24,869 nucleotides of DNA from JAOTYV01 sp041557595 (GTDB taxonomy: Bacteria > Pseudomonadota > Alphaproteobacteria > UBA8366), in the NCBI GenBank assembly GCA_041557595.1, contig JBFFGE010000053.1, positions 1 through 24,869 of the forward strand. Reading direction: 5' to 3'. How positions within the stretch are numbered: the first letter of the stretch is position 1; every line of letters starts with the position of its first letter. The position numbers and the translations under genes were made by a program. This document shows positions 13,694 through 22,069 of the stretch, piece by piece. Under the pieces are notes generated by a model. That model searched no databases and had not been told where the DNA came from. It saw nothing but the letters and a program-made list of their open reading frames with translations.

Positions 13694-14161
13694 TTAACCC
13701 AGATGCGGTTCGGTTTCGGGTCGGTCGGCAAGCGCCCCGGCGAACCGATGCATCAATTTCGACAAGCGGTCCGGCGCGAAGCCGAGCCGCGCCAAACCGG
13801 GGCCCACATTGGCGACTTCCCGGTAATCGGCGATCTTGTCGCCGCGAAGACGGAGTATCGCGATCCCTTCGAACAGGCCGCGCCGGCCTGCCGCGTCCGG
13901 CAATTTGGAATCGTAGCTGAAGACATACCGAACATAGACCAGGTCGTCCTGCCGGACCGGGTCGTGCATATCCCAGCGAAAGTTTTCCGCGTCGCGATGA
14001 AAACGATTTTCCAGCATGTCGGCGATCGCCGCGCGCCCGCTGAACGCGCCGTAGAATACGTCGTGATAGACACCGTTATCGGTGAACAACGCGGCGAACC
14101 TTTCGCCCTCGCCCGAGGTCGCCGCGGCGGTAAATTCCGTCAGCAATTCCACGCAGTCCAT
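13694..14161 (-). CDS. SnoaL-like / NTF2-fold protein
   Basis: This 155-residue protein has the cone-shaped NTF2/SnoaL pattern: an N-terminal helix (MDCVELLTEFTAAATSGEGE), then FAALFTDNGVYHDVFYGAFSGRAAIADMLE. Later strands YVRYVFSYDSK and FEGIAILRLRGDKIADYRE complete it. The fold hosts isomerases, hydratases and binding proteins; no specific activity can be named. A GTG 3 bases upstream is possible, but AGGAGG is 7 nt from ATG 14161, so that start is preferred. Its ATG shares one base with the TGA of the DUF3565 gene, so translation is coupled. Confidence 0.85.
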   Translation of the reverse strand: MDCVELLTEFTAAATSGEGERFAALFTDNGVYHDVFYGAFSGRAAIADMLENRFHRDAENFRWDMHDPVRQDDLVYVRYVFSYDSKLPDAAGRRGLFEGIAILRLRGDKIADYREVANVGPGLARLGFAPDRLSKLMHRFAGALADRPETEPHLG

Positions 14162-14388
14162 CACCGAACCTCCTTTTCATCCGCCCGTTCGTCGGCACAG
14201 TCCACACAGTACAGGATTTCGCCGAGACGGGCCCGGCGGCCCGCGTCGCTGTCGACCCAGGGACGGTTGGTCCAGGGCGGGCGGTGCCGCACATGCTGAC
14301 GGTGGCCGCACGCGAGCACGGCAACCCAGTCGCCCTCGTCGTCGCGGACGAAATCGACGATCCGCCGGCCGACGCCAGCCCTGTCCAT
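14161..14388 (-). CDS. DUF3565 domain protein, possible zinc-binding
   Basis: This 75-residue protein carries the DUF3565 pattern: RIVDFVRDDEGDWVAVLACGH, then RQHVRHRPPW, NRPWV and GEILYCVDC. The C-x-H...H and CxxC residues could bind a metal, as in rubredoxin-like or ribbon folds; this is inference. The start is set by GGAGG 4 nt upstream of ATG 14388. It is the middle gene of an operon in which both junctions are TGATG, sharing one base with the upstream pncC/cinA stop and one with the downstream SnoaL-like start. Function is not known. Confidence 0.85.
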   Translation of the reverse strand: MDRAGVGRRIVDFVRDDEGDWVAVLACGHRQHVRHRPPWTNRPWVDSDAGRRARLGEILYCVDCADERADEKEVR

Positions 14389-14882
14389 CAGCCCTCCGCT
14401 TCGTCGAGCGCCTTGGCCAGCAGATCGAAAGCGGCACCCGTGAAGGCCCACATATTGGTCTCGCGATCCTCCTTACCGGTCCGGACGGTGATCGCCCGCT
14501 CGCCGGCGGCGCCGACAACGGCAATGCAGGTATGGCCCGCCGGGTCGCCATAGCGATTGCCCGTCGGTCCGGTCGCGCCGGTTTCCGCCAGCGCCCAGTC
14601 GGTCGCCATCTTGGCGCGCATGGCACGCGCCAGCGCGAGGGCGTGCGGTTCGGTCGCCGCCCGGTCGCTTTCCAGCGCCGCCTCGCTGATCCCGGCGAGC
14701 GCGATCTTCGCCTCGCGCGTGTAGACCACGCCGCCGCCGCGAAAATAGGCCGACGCCCCCGGCACCGCCAGCAAGGCCGCCGAAACCAGGCCGCCGGTTG
14801 ACGATTCCGCGACCGCGATGGTTTGCCGCCGGTCCTTGAGCTTGGCCCCCACAGGGGCCGACAGAGCGAGAAGTTCGGGCAT
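14388..14882 (-). CDS. pncC: CinA C-terminal family, nicotinamide-nucleotide amidohydrolase
   Basis: This is a 164-residue single-domain CinA C-terminal protein. PncC enzymes convert nicotinamide mononucleotide to nicotinate mononucleotide plus ammonia in NAD recycling. The AESSTGGL motif (residues 25-32) is the AESCTGG block of the family, with Ser replacing the usual Cys. YFRGGGVVYTREAKIALAGI and the substrate loop TGATGPTGNRYGDPAGHTCIAV follow. The ATG at 14882 lies after an AGGAA-rich leader; a longer in-frame start at 14975 would add an unrelated Arg-rich extension. It heads the coupled three-gene minus-strand operon. Confidence 0.9.
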   Translation of the reverse strand: MPELLALSAPVGAKLKDRRQTIAVAESSTGGLVSAALLAVPGASAYFRGGGVVYTREAKIALAGISEAALESDRAATEPHALALARAMRAKMATDWALAETGATGPTGNRYGDPAGHTCIAVVGAAGERAITVRTGKEDRETNMWAFTGAAFDLLAKALDEAEG

Positions 14883-15011
14883 TTCCTGAATTTCCTTCTT
14901 CCTTGCCTGGCGCAGGCCGAGGATATCATTGTGTCGCCGGGAACGGCGGCGTGACAAGCGGGCATGACCGTCCATACAATACCGAAGCCTCCATCACCGC
15001 AGTTCCGGAAC

Positions 15012-15869
15012 ATGCCGAAGATCGAGATTATTCCCACGGATGCGCCGATCGGCGCGGAAATTCGCGGCGTCGACCTGTCGCAACGGCTCGACGACGAGAC
15101 CTTCGCGCAGATCGAGGCGGCGTTCGATACCTACAGCGTGCTGTTTTTTCGCGACCAGACGCTGCATCCCCAGGAGCAGGTCGCCTTCAGCGAACGCTTC
15201 GGCTCGCTGGAAATCAATGCCTTCAACAAATTCGCCCTGCCCGACCATCCCGGCGTCCTGATCGTCTCGAACGTCAAGGAAGACGGCCGGGATATCGGCT
15301 ATGCGGATGCCGGCAGCCATTGGCATACCGACATGTCCTATACGGCACGGCCGCCGCGCATGACCATGCTCTACGCACTGGAAGTGCCGCACCGGGACGG
15401 AGAGCCCCTCGGCGATACGGTGTTCGCCAGCGCCGCCGCGGCCTTCGACGCCCTGGACCCGGAGACCCGGGCGCAGATCGAAGGGCTGCGCGCCATCCAC
15501 CGGTTCGCCGCCAAGCAGCGTGGCGTCAAGGCGCCGGTCGCGCTCACGGCGGAGCAAATCGCGCAACATCCCGACGTGGAGCATCCGGTGGCGCGCACCC
15601 ATCCCAAGACCGGCCGAAAGGCGCTCTATGTGCGCGCCGGCGAATGCGTCGCCATCCCCGGAATGCCGGAGTCGGAGGCGCTGCCGCTGATCGAGCGTCT
15701 ATCCGAATGGACGATTCGCGAGGAATTCCGCTACCGCCATCGCTGGCGCGTCGGCGACGTGCTGATGTGGGACAACGCCGCCGTGCAGCACTGGGCGCCG
15801 CGCGATTACGAATGGCCCGAACGCCGCCGGATGCATCGTACGACGGTCAACGGGTCGGTGCCTTTCTAG
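15012..15869 (+). CDS. TauD/TfdA family Fe(II)/2-oxoglutarate dioxygenase (second copy)
   Basis: This 285-residue enzyme has His105 and Asp107 in GSHWHTDMSY, distal His260 in VQHWAPRDY, and Arg276 in RRMHRTTVNG as the likely 2-oxoglutarate ligand. The start IEIIPTDAPIGAEIRGVDLSQ matches classical TauD/TfdA enzymes, so ATG 15012 is preferred over ATG 14964, which adds a 16-residue tail without homology. It is a different branch from the enzyme at 9450. Substrates of relatives include taurine, alkyl sulfates and aryloxyacetates. The GNAT gene starts 26 nt downstream, implying one transcript. Confidence 0.92.
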   Translation: MPKIEIIPTDAPIGAEIRGVDLSQRLDDETFAQIEAAFDTYSVLFFRDQTLHPQEQVAFSERFGSLEINAFNKFALPDHPGVLIVSNVKEDGRDIGYADAGSHWHTDMSYTARPPRMTMLYALEVPHRDGEPLGDTVFASAAAAFDALDPETRAQIEGLRAIHRFAAKQRGVKAPVALTAEQIAQHPDVEHPVARTHPKTGRKALYVRAGECVAIPGMPESEALPLIERLSEWTIREEFRYRHRWRVGDVLMWDNAAVQHWAPRDYEWPERRRMHRTTVNGSVPF

Positions 15870-15895
15870 GGCGACACGAGCGAAACAAGGAACGA

Positions 15896-16606
15896 ATGAG
15901 CGAATTCCAGAACGACCTCGGGCAGCCGATCGGATTTCCCGTGCCCGATTGGCGTCCCTGCGCGCCGCCGCCGCGGACCGCGATGCAGGGACGTTTCTGC
16001 CGTCTCGAGCCGCTGGATGTGGAACGCCACGCCCAAGCGCTGTTTCAGGCATTCGGCGCCGACACGGAGAACCGACTCTGGACCTACCTGGCGGTCGGGC
16101 CGTTCGACGATTTTGACGCCTACCGCGCATGGCTCGAGAAATCCTGCCTCGGCAGCGATCCGTTGTTTTTCGCGGTAATCGACCTCCGCACGGGGCGCGC
16201 GGTCGGTGTCGCCAGCTATCTGCGTATCGATCCCGCGAACGGCGCGATCGAGGTGGGGAGCATCAATTATTCGCCTGCCCTGCAGCGCACGGCAGCCGGC
16301 ACCGAGGCGATGTATCTGATGATGAAACGCGTTTTCGACGAATTGGGATATCGCCGCTACGAGTGGAAATGCGACGCGCTGAACGCCGGGTCGCGCCGCG
16401 CCGCCGAGCGGTATGGCTTCACCTTCGAGGGCGTGTTCCGCCAGGCGGTTCTCTACAAAGGGCGCAACCGGGATACCGCGTGGTACGCAATCATCGATAA
16501 AGACTGGCCCGTCATCAAAGCGGCGTTCGAGGCGTGGCTGTCGCCCGACAATCTGGGCGCCGACGGGCGGCAGAAAAAACCCCTGGCGGCAGGCCGGCGC
16601 GAATAG
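15896..16606 (+). CDS. GNAT family N-acetyltransferase (RimJ/RimL-like)
   Basis: This 236-residue protein belongs to the acetyl-CoA-dependent GNAT superfamily. RFCRLEPLDVERHAQALFQAF is the N-terminal strand-helix of RimJ/RimL-type enzymes. VGVASYLRIDPANGAIEVGSI and the NYSPALQRTAAGTEAMYLMM segment form the acetyl-CoA-binding core, followed by KCDALNAGSRRAAERYGFTFEG. These enzymes acetylate N-terminal amines of proteins or small amines, and the substrate is not predictable. The ATG follows AAGGAACG. It is 26 nt after the dioxygenase stop. Confidence 0.92.
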   Translation: MSEFQNDLGQPIGFPVPDWRPCAPPPRTAMQGRFCRLEPLDVERHAQALFQAFGADTENRLWTYLAVGPFDDFDAYRAWLEKSCLGSDPLFFAVIDLRTGRAVGVASYLRIDPANGAIEVGSINYSPALQRTAAGTEAMYLMMKRVFDELGYRRYEWKCDALNAGSRRAAERYGFTFEGVFRQAVLYKGRNRDTAWYAIIDKDWPVIKAAFEAWLSPDNLGADGRQKKPLAAGRRE

Positions 16607-16709
16607 GTACGCATCCCTACAGCTTCCGCATGGCGCCAGCTCCCGCGCGCTTACCTCTTCTGGACATATAGCGGCCGATTTGTATCGATGACATCAATGG
16701 CCCAAAGCC

Positions 16710-19411
16710 ATGATGATACAACCGACAAAATCCCGCCTGACCGATCGCCCCGGCACAATGTACGAGGCGGTTCGGCGTTGGGCGGAAATCACGCCGGACG
16801 CCCCCGCCATCGCCGCACGCGGCCTGTCGCCGCTCACCTATCGAGACCTGCTCGGGGTAATCGACGGAATCGGCGGCGCGCTGAACGCGTCGGGTCTCGG
16901 CCGTGGCGACCGTGTCGCGATCGTCCATCCGGGCGGCGCCGATCTGGCGTCAGCGATCATGGGCGTGTCGAGCTACGCGACCGCCGTTCCCTTGAACCCG
17001 AGCTTAACCGCCGGGGAATTTGCCGGATATCTCCATACGCTCGACGTGGATGCTGTCGCGGTCGCGCGCGGCGCCGGCGCGAGGGTTCGCATTGCGGCGG
17101 ACAAACTCGGCCTGGCGGTGCTCGATATCGAACCGGCTGCGGTAAGCGTCGCCGGCAAGGTCGGCCTGTGGGGCGCGACCGCCGGGCCGCCGGAAAACCC
17201 GGGACCGGCGGCGCCGGACGACGTTACCGTCATTCTCTCCACCTCCGGGACCACCTCCGCCAGCAAGCTCGTGCCGATCAAACATCGCCACATGATCGCC
17301 CGCGGCGAAGATACGGCCGCCCGCTTCGGCATGGGTCCCGGGGACCGGGTCCTGAATATGATGCCGATGTTCCATATCGGAGGGTTGGGCGCCGGTCTGC
17401 ATTATTTGCTTTATTCCGGCGCCGCGACGCTGCCCATTCCGCAACTGGACGTGCCCACGATATTTCAGCACTTGGAGGATTTCCAGCCGACCTTCCTGAT
17501 GGGCACCTATACGATCTATCACGCGATCGACGCACAGGCCGACCGGTACGAGAGGGCGATCGCCCTGGCGGCCCCGCATATCCGGGTCATCCGGTCGGGG
17601 ACGGGCAAGCTCGAGCCGGAGATCGCCCAAAAGCTGGAGACGATTTTCGAGGCGCCGGTCATCCAGGCCTACGGATCTTCCGAGACCGGATTCATGGCCG
17701 CCGAGCCGCTGCCGCCAAAGCGCTGCAAGCCCGGCAGCGTCGGCCTTACCGCCAGCACCGAAGTGATCATTCTGGACGACGCCGGCACGACGCTCCAGCC
17801 GGGACGGCGCGGCGAGATCGTGGTGCGCGGACCGATGATTTTCGACGGCTACGAGAACGCGCCTGAAACCAATCGCACCGCCTTTTCGGACGGCTGGTTC
17901 CGAACCGGCGACCAGGGATATTTCGACCAGGACGACTACCTGTTCCTTACCGGTCGCCTGAAGGAGATGATCAATCGCGGCGGCCAGAAAATTACGCCGA
18001 ACGAGGTCGACGACGCGCTGCTCGCCCATCCCGGCGTCGAGGCCGCGGCGGCGTTCCCGGTGCCGCACCCGACCCTGGGGGAGGAAATTGCCGCGGCGGT
18101 CGTTCTCGCGCCGGGCGCGGTCGTACGCGAGGAGACGCTGTCCGAATTCCTGCGCGGTCGGCTGGCATCCTTCAAAGTCCCCCGCCGCCTGCTCTTCGTC
18201 GATGAAATCCCCAAGGGCCCGACCGGAAAGGTACAGCGCCACAAGCTCACCGAGGCCTTCCACCTGGACGTATCCGCGACGGCAGCCCCTCAGCCGACGG
18301 GGACACAGGCGGAACCACAGACCGGACAGCACACACCCTCGGCCCTGGAACGGAGGCTGCAAGCGCTTTGGGCGGAATCGCTCGGCATCGACGCGGTCGG
18401 CCTGCACGATAATTTCTTTATGCTTGGCGGCGATTCGCTTCAGGCGATCGATTTGTTTCTGAATATCGAGCAAACCCTTGGGCATCGCCTGCCGCGCGCC
18501 ATTCTGTTCGAGGCGGGAACCGTCGCGGAAATGGCGAAACGCATCGAGGCGGGCGCGCCATCGCAGTGCCTGGTGCCGATCCAGCCGGAGGGGGACGGCC
18601 GCCGTTCTTTTGCGTCCACGACCAGAATGGCCATGTCCTGAACTTCCGCGACCTCGCCCGGCATATCGGGACCGAACAGCCTTTTTACGGGATCCAGGCG
18701 GTCGGACTGGACGGCAAGACCATGCCGCTCACACGAATGAATGCCATGGTCGATCGCTACCTCAAGGATATCCGCAAGATCCAACCGGCGGGGCCCTAAT
18801 ATCTCGGCGGCTATTCCTTTGGCGGCCGGGTCGCCTATGCCATGGCGCAACGGCTCCGCGCGGAAGGCGAAACGGTCGCGCTGTTGGCGTTGCTCGACAC
18901 CTACTACCTCGACGGCAAGAATTTCGTCGGATTTCGGCATTGGCTGTCGCGGCATTGCGCGCGGATCGCTCGACTCCGGCCGCTTGAATTGCCGTTCTAT
19001 CTCGCCTCGCGCGTCCGCGCCCTGGCGGAAATCATGGATGCCGTCATGCGCGCCCGGATCCTGCCCGCGGCCTGGCGCTTCTACGAGCGCCGGAACCGCA
19101 CCATACCGCGGTTCTTGTGGCATCTGACCGCCGCCAACGACGCCGTCCGGCGAAGCGATCGCCCGCGGCAATATGACGGCGACGCCGTGCTGTTCCAGGC
19201 GGAGCTGCCCGCGCTCCGACATCCGGATATTCACGAGGGCTGGCGAAACCTCATCAAGGGTAATCTCGAAATACGACCCGTCCCCGGGCAGCATGTCGAT
19301 TTCGTCTCGGAGCCGCACGTCCGGACGCTGGCGACGGAAATGGCCGACTGCCTGCGGCAGGCGCAAGAGCGCTACGAACCGAAAACGATCCGTCTCGCCG
19401 CCGCGCGATGA
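16710..19411 (+). pseudogene. Adenylation-carrier-thioesterase protein, thioesterase part broken by two lesions
   Basis: The first frame (16710-18641) encodes an acyl/amino-acid-activating adenylation domain: STSGTT at residues 177-182, the AYGSSETG block, GWFRTGDQGY with the hinge, and PTGKVQRHKL with the C-terminal Lys. A carrier domain follows, with phosphopantetheine Ser576 in LGGDSLQAIDL. The native frame then runs into nonsense (about 13 residues from 18603 on) before TGA 18641. The thioesterase continues in a second frame (18591-19411): GGRPPFFCVHDQNGHV, FYGIQAVGLDG, then a TAA at 18797-18799, then YLGGYSFGG with the nucleophile Ser codon at 18815-18817, and finally HVDFVSEPHVRTLA with the catalytic His. 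Restoring one G gives 900 residues. The adenylation and carrier domains might still be made. Confidence 0.85.
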
Positions 19412-19446
19412 TCCCGAAAGCGGACCGGCGGCGGAAATCTTTTTTC
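19396..19446 (+). terminator. Possible terminator after the thioesterase pseudogene
   Basis: CGCCGCC (19396-19402) pairs with GGCGGCG (19427-19433), with CCGAAAGCGG inside the loop, followed by GAAATCTTTTTTCG. The stop codon of the thioesterase frame lies in the loop. The loop is long, so this is tentative. Confidence 0.35.
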
Positions 19447-19719
19447 GCCCACCGGCTCGGATAAGACGCGAATCCGGCGCATTTCCGGCATTCCACCGGA
19501 AATCGGTGCGCCCAGCCCTTTTACGCGACTCGGTTGAATCATTGACTTCTCATTGGGATGCCCTAGTTTCGGGTTTGAAGCGTTACATTTGTTTTGTGTT
19601 ACCTAGATAACCGGTACGCCGATTTGCTTAGTTATCCCCTGACAATGTCAGCGCCATGCCGACCGCGCCGTCACGCTGTGTGAGGTGCGGAATGAATACA
19701 TCTGTTAGAGGAAGCGAAA
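19412..19719. other. Intergenic region and cold-shock gene leader
   Basis: No gene is supported here. The left end holds a possible terminator. From about 19540 the base composition becomes AT-richer, and a promoter-like pair occurs at 19542-19569. The remaining 140 or so bases would be an untranslated leader of the cold-shock gene. GTTACCTAGATAAC (19608-19621) is a near-palindrome of unknown meaning. Confidence 0.4.
19542..19569 (+). promoter_or_regulatory. Possible promoter of the cold-shock gene
   Basis: TTGACT (19542-19547), a 16-nt spacer and TAGTTT (19564-19569) resemble a sigma-70 promoter. Transcription would start near 19576, about 145 nt before the ATG at 19720. Long leaders are a known feature of cspA-type genes, where RNA structure controls translation at low temperature. 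Confidence 0.4.
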
Positions 19720-19929
19720 ATGCCTACTGGTACTGTAAAATGGTTTAACCCTGCGAAGGGTTTCGGATTCATCGAGCCGGAAGACGGATCGAATGACGCA
19801 TTTGTTCATATTTCGGCCGTCGAGCGCGCCGGACTGAGTTCTTTGAACGAAGGGCAGAAGGTCTCTTACGAGCTTCAGCCGGGACAAAACGGTAAATCGT
19901 CTGCCGAAAACCTGTCCGTAATCGACTGA
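19720..19929 (+). CDS. Cold-shock domain protein (CspA family)
   Basis: This 69-residue protein is a single cold-shock domain. The nucleic-acid-binding motifs are KGFGFI (residues 13-18) and AFVHIS (27-32), in the normal order. These proteins bind single-stranded RNA or DNA, melt RNA structure and help translation in the cold or other stress. The start MPTGTVKWFNPAKGFGF is typical. AGAGGAAGCG lies just before the ATG. It has its own promoter-like sequence and long leader, and a hairpin follows the TGA, so it is probably monocistronic. Confidence 0.96.
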   Translation: MPTGTVKWFNPAKGFGFIEPEDGSNDAFVHISAVERAGLSSLNEGQKVSYELQPGQNGKSSAENLSVID

Positions 19930-19940
19930 CCAAGCAAGGC

Positions 19941-19969
19941 GCCGCTCCCGGTACTTTATCGGGGGCGGC
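19941..19969 (+). terminator. Hairpin after the cold-shock gene
   Basis: GCCGCTCCC (19941-19949) and GGGGGCGGC (19961-19969) form a 9-bp stem with one G-U pair and an 11-nt loop, starting 12 nt after the stop. No T-run follows, so termination could be rho-assisted. Confidence 0.4.
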
Positions 19970-20048
19970 TGCCGCTGTCGGCCGGCGACACCGCCGACCG
20001 CGATCGTCCGACCCCCGACGGAAACGGCATTGCCGATTTTCGGGCGCG

Positions 20049-20075
20049 TTGTCGATCACATAGACGACATAAAAT
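20049..20075 (+). promoter_or_regulatory. Possible promoter of the small coiled-coil gene
   Basis: TTGTCG (20049-20054), a 15-nt spacer and TAAAAT (20070-20075) form a promoter-like pair with a strong -10. The spacing is slightly short. Transcription would start about 100 nt before the GTG at 20185. Confidence 0.3.
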
Positions 20076-20184
20076 ACGAAATCATGGCGGAAAATGTCCA
20101 CGCACGACCGCCACCGGTCGCATGCCGGCGCTTAGGTACAGCGATGCGCACGCAATGGCCGGAACAAAAATAAGGAGCATCATC

Positions 20185-20376
20185 GTGTCGAATGCCGCAA
20201 AGTCGAAGGCCGAAAAGCAGTTTGCCGCGCTCCAGAAGAAGGAAGACAAGGTGCAGCAGGAACGGGACGAGGTCCGGCAAATGGAAGCCGACCACACCGC
20301 GCGCTTGCGGGCCCTCCGGCTGGCAAAGGAAGCCGCCGACAAGGAAGCCGCCGAGAAAGAGGCCGCAGGCGATTAA
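20185..20376 (+). CDS. Small charged coiled-coil protein, 63 residues
   Basis: The GTG start follows AAGGAGC with 6-nt spacing, which decides against the longer ATG frame from 20122. The protein is almost all helix-forming: SNAAKSKAEKQFAALQKKEDK, QQERDEVRQMEADHTARLRAL and KEAADKEAAEKEAAGD. Heptad-like spacing of Leu, Ala and Val among Lys/Glu suggests a coiled coil. The C-terminal repeat-like KEAA units are striking. I recall similar short proteins in Alphaproteobacteria but cannot name a family. It is not linked to a clear operon. Confidence 0.75.
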   Translation: MSNAAKSKAEKQFAALQKKEDKVQQERDEVRQMEADHTARLRALRLAKEAADKEAAEKEAAGD

Positions 20377-20487
20377 GCGCCGCCGCGCCTGACCGACGCC
20401 GCCCGTCCTACCGTCAACCCGGCCGGGATCGAAGTGGTACGCGATCATCTCCCGATAGCGGTCCGCTAAAAGCCATCAACCGGATAT

Positions 20488-21387
20488 TCAGGCCGGTCGG
20501 CTCTTTCGTCGAACCTGCCGTTCGGTGTCTCTTTTCCGTCCCCGCAGGATTTCCGCCAGCGCATCTATTTTGGGCGAACCGGCACCCTTTCTCCAAACGA
20601 GAACCGTCCGCGCGATATCCTCGCCCCGTGGCAACGTGTGCACGGCGAGCCGCCTGCTTTCGGGAAAAGTGCTGAGCACGCTTCGCGGAAGCAAGGCCGC
20701 CCCCATTCCCGCCACGACACAGCCAAGCATCGCGTGATAGGAACCAAGTTCGATCGTCCGTTCCGGCATGGCACGACGGTTTGCATACCACCGTTCCAGC
20801 AGTTTCCGGTGTGGGCAACCGTGCTCGAACACAAGGATGGTCTTGGGTATACCGATCTTGCTTCCGATTGGCGGATGATCGGCGACGGTTACGATCACGG
20901 GCTCTTCCTCGAAAGCAACGATCTCCTCGAATTGCGCATCCGCTTTCAGTTCCGCGACGAAGGCGGCGTCGAGTTCGCCCGCGATTATGGCGGCGGCCAA
21001 TTGTGTCGGATTGCCGGTGCGGAGCTCCAACGTAACCTGCGGATAGCCTTTGCTGAATTCTGTCAAGATCGCCGGCAAGCGCACCGCGGCGGTGCTTTCC
21101 AGTGATCCGAGGCGGAACACGCCGCGCGGCTGGGCGTCCTGCACCGCTGATTGCGCCTCTTCCGCCAGCGCCAGCAGACGATCTGCGTAATCGAGCAGGA
21201 TTTGGCCGGCCGGCGCCAGGTGCAGGCGTTTGCCTTCGCGGATAAAGAGCGGAACCCCGAGATCGTCCTCGAGTTGTCGAATGCGCGTCGTGACGTTCGA
21301 CTGCACGCGATGCAGCCGTTGAGCCGCGCGCGTCACGCCGCCTTCGCGCACCACCGCGGAAAATATCCGCAAATCGGATAAATCCAT
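20488..21387 (-). CDS. LysR-type transcriptional regulator
   Basis: At 299 residues this is standard length. The N-terminal winged helix-turn-helix is visible (MDLSDLRIFSAVVREGGVTR, then AAQRLHRVQSNVTTRIRQLE, and LGVPLFIREGKRLHLAPAG). A type 2 periplasmic-binding-like effector domain follows (FRLGSLESTAAVRLPAILTEF, DAAFVAELK, GCVVAGMGAALLPRSVL). LysR proteins usually regulate a divergently transcribed target. Here that is the globin and DUF1330 gene pair. AGGAGAG precedes ATG 21387. The C-terminus is unusually basic (RGRKRDTERQVRRKSRPA). Confidence 0.95.
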   Translation of the reverse strand: MDLSDLRIFSAVVREGGVTRAAQRLHRVQSNVTTRIRQLEDDLGVPLFIREGKRLHLAPAGQILLDYADRLLALAEEAQSAVQDAQPRGVFRLGSLESTAAVRLPAILTEFSKGYPQVTLELRTGNPTQLAAAIIAGELDAAFVAELKADAQFEEIVAFEEEPVIVTVADHPPIGSKIGIPKTILVFEHGCPHRKLLERWYANRRAMPERTIELGSYHAMLGCVVAGMGAALLPRSVLSTFPESRRLAVHTLPRGEDIARTVLVWRKGAGSPKIDALAEILRGRKRDTERQVRRKSRPA

Positions 21388-21417
21388 ACATCTCTCCTAG
21401 AGAACGAAAACATCATA

Positions 21418-21445
21418 ATTATTCATTTTTTATCTCCATTGGCAA
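21418..21445 (-). promoter_or_regulatory. Possible promoter of the LysR gene
   Basis: On the minus strand TTGCCA (plus 21440-21445), a 16-nt AT-rich spacer and AATAAT (plus 21418-21423) form a good promoter. The start point would be about 24 nt before ATG 21387. The palindrome ATAATTAT (21415-21422) overlaps the -10 and could be part of a LysR autoregulatory site. Confidence 0.4.
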
Positions 21446-21540
21446 TTGATGTGACACCCCCCGGCGGTCGGAAACCGATGAACCGGTAACCAATGTTCAA
21501 ACCGCCATGCGGATAACACAGCAACACATGGAGAAGCGTC

Positions 21541-21996
21541 ATGTCCCCTGAACAGAAGGCAGTCGTACGAGAAACCTGGCGTCGCGTCGTGCCGATCGCC
21601 GATACCGCAGCGACGATATTTTATGAACGCCTTTTCGAGATCGATCCAGAACTCCGGGCATTGTTCGATGGGGTCGATCTTGCGAGCCAAGGCACGAAGC
21701 TGACCCAGGCCATCAACATGGTCGTCGGCGCGCTGGACCGTATGGACGAAGTTTCACCGTTCGTGGCGGAGCTTGGCCGGCGGCATGCGGGATACGGCGT
21801 GACCGATGCGCATTACGACACGGTCGGCGCCGCCCTGTTATGGACCCTTGAAAAGGGCCTTGGCGAAATGTGGTCGGAAGATGCGAGGTCGGCATGGTCG
21901 GCGGCATACACCGTGCTCGCTACGATTATGCGGTCCGCGGCAGCGGAAATCGGCTCGGCTCACGCCGGTCGTCGCGCCACGAGCGTTGCCGCGTGA
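21541..21996 (+). CDS. Single-domain globin (bacterial haemoglobin-like)
   Basis: This 151-residue protein has the globin fold of Vitreoscilla-type and flavohaemoglobin globin domains. Tyr28 in TIFYERLFEIDPELRALF is the B10 tyrosine, and His82 in LGRRHAGYGV is the probable proximal haem ligand; the HYDTVGAALLWTLEKGLG segment follows. Relatives bind O2 or NO and can detoxify NO when given a reductase; no reductase domain is attached here. GGAGAAG precedes the ATG. It is divergent from a LysR gene and followed by a DUF1330 gene 73 nt later, probably co-transcribed. Confidence 0.93.
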   Translation: MSPEQKAVVRETWRRVVPIADTAATIFYERLFEIDPELRALFDGVDLASQGTKLTQAINMVVGALDRMDEVSPFVAELGRRHAGYGVTDAHYDTVGAALLWTLEKGLGEMWSEDARSAWSAAYTVLATIMRSAAAEIGSAHAGRRATSVAA

Positions 21997-22069
21997 TTTT
22001 CGCGCTCACCGACGCCCGGGTCGCCTGTCATCCGGGCATTCCTAAATCTCAATCTTGAGGAGACTTGTC

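Noticed and set aside
17004..18485. 493-residue minus-strand frame
   Set aside because: Antisense to the adenylation domain, whose core motifs are clear.
20056..20448. Minus-strand frame over the coiled-coil gene
   Set aside because: The repeated GGFLVGGFL stretch is the reverse reading of KEAA repeats; the plus-strand GTG gene has a strong ribosome site.
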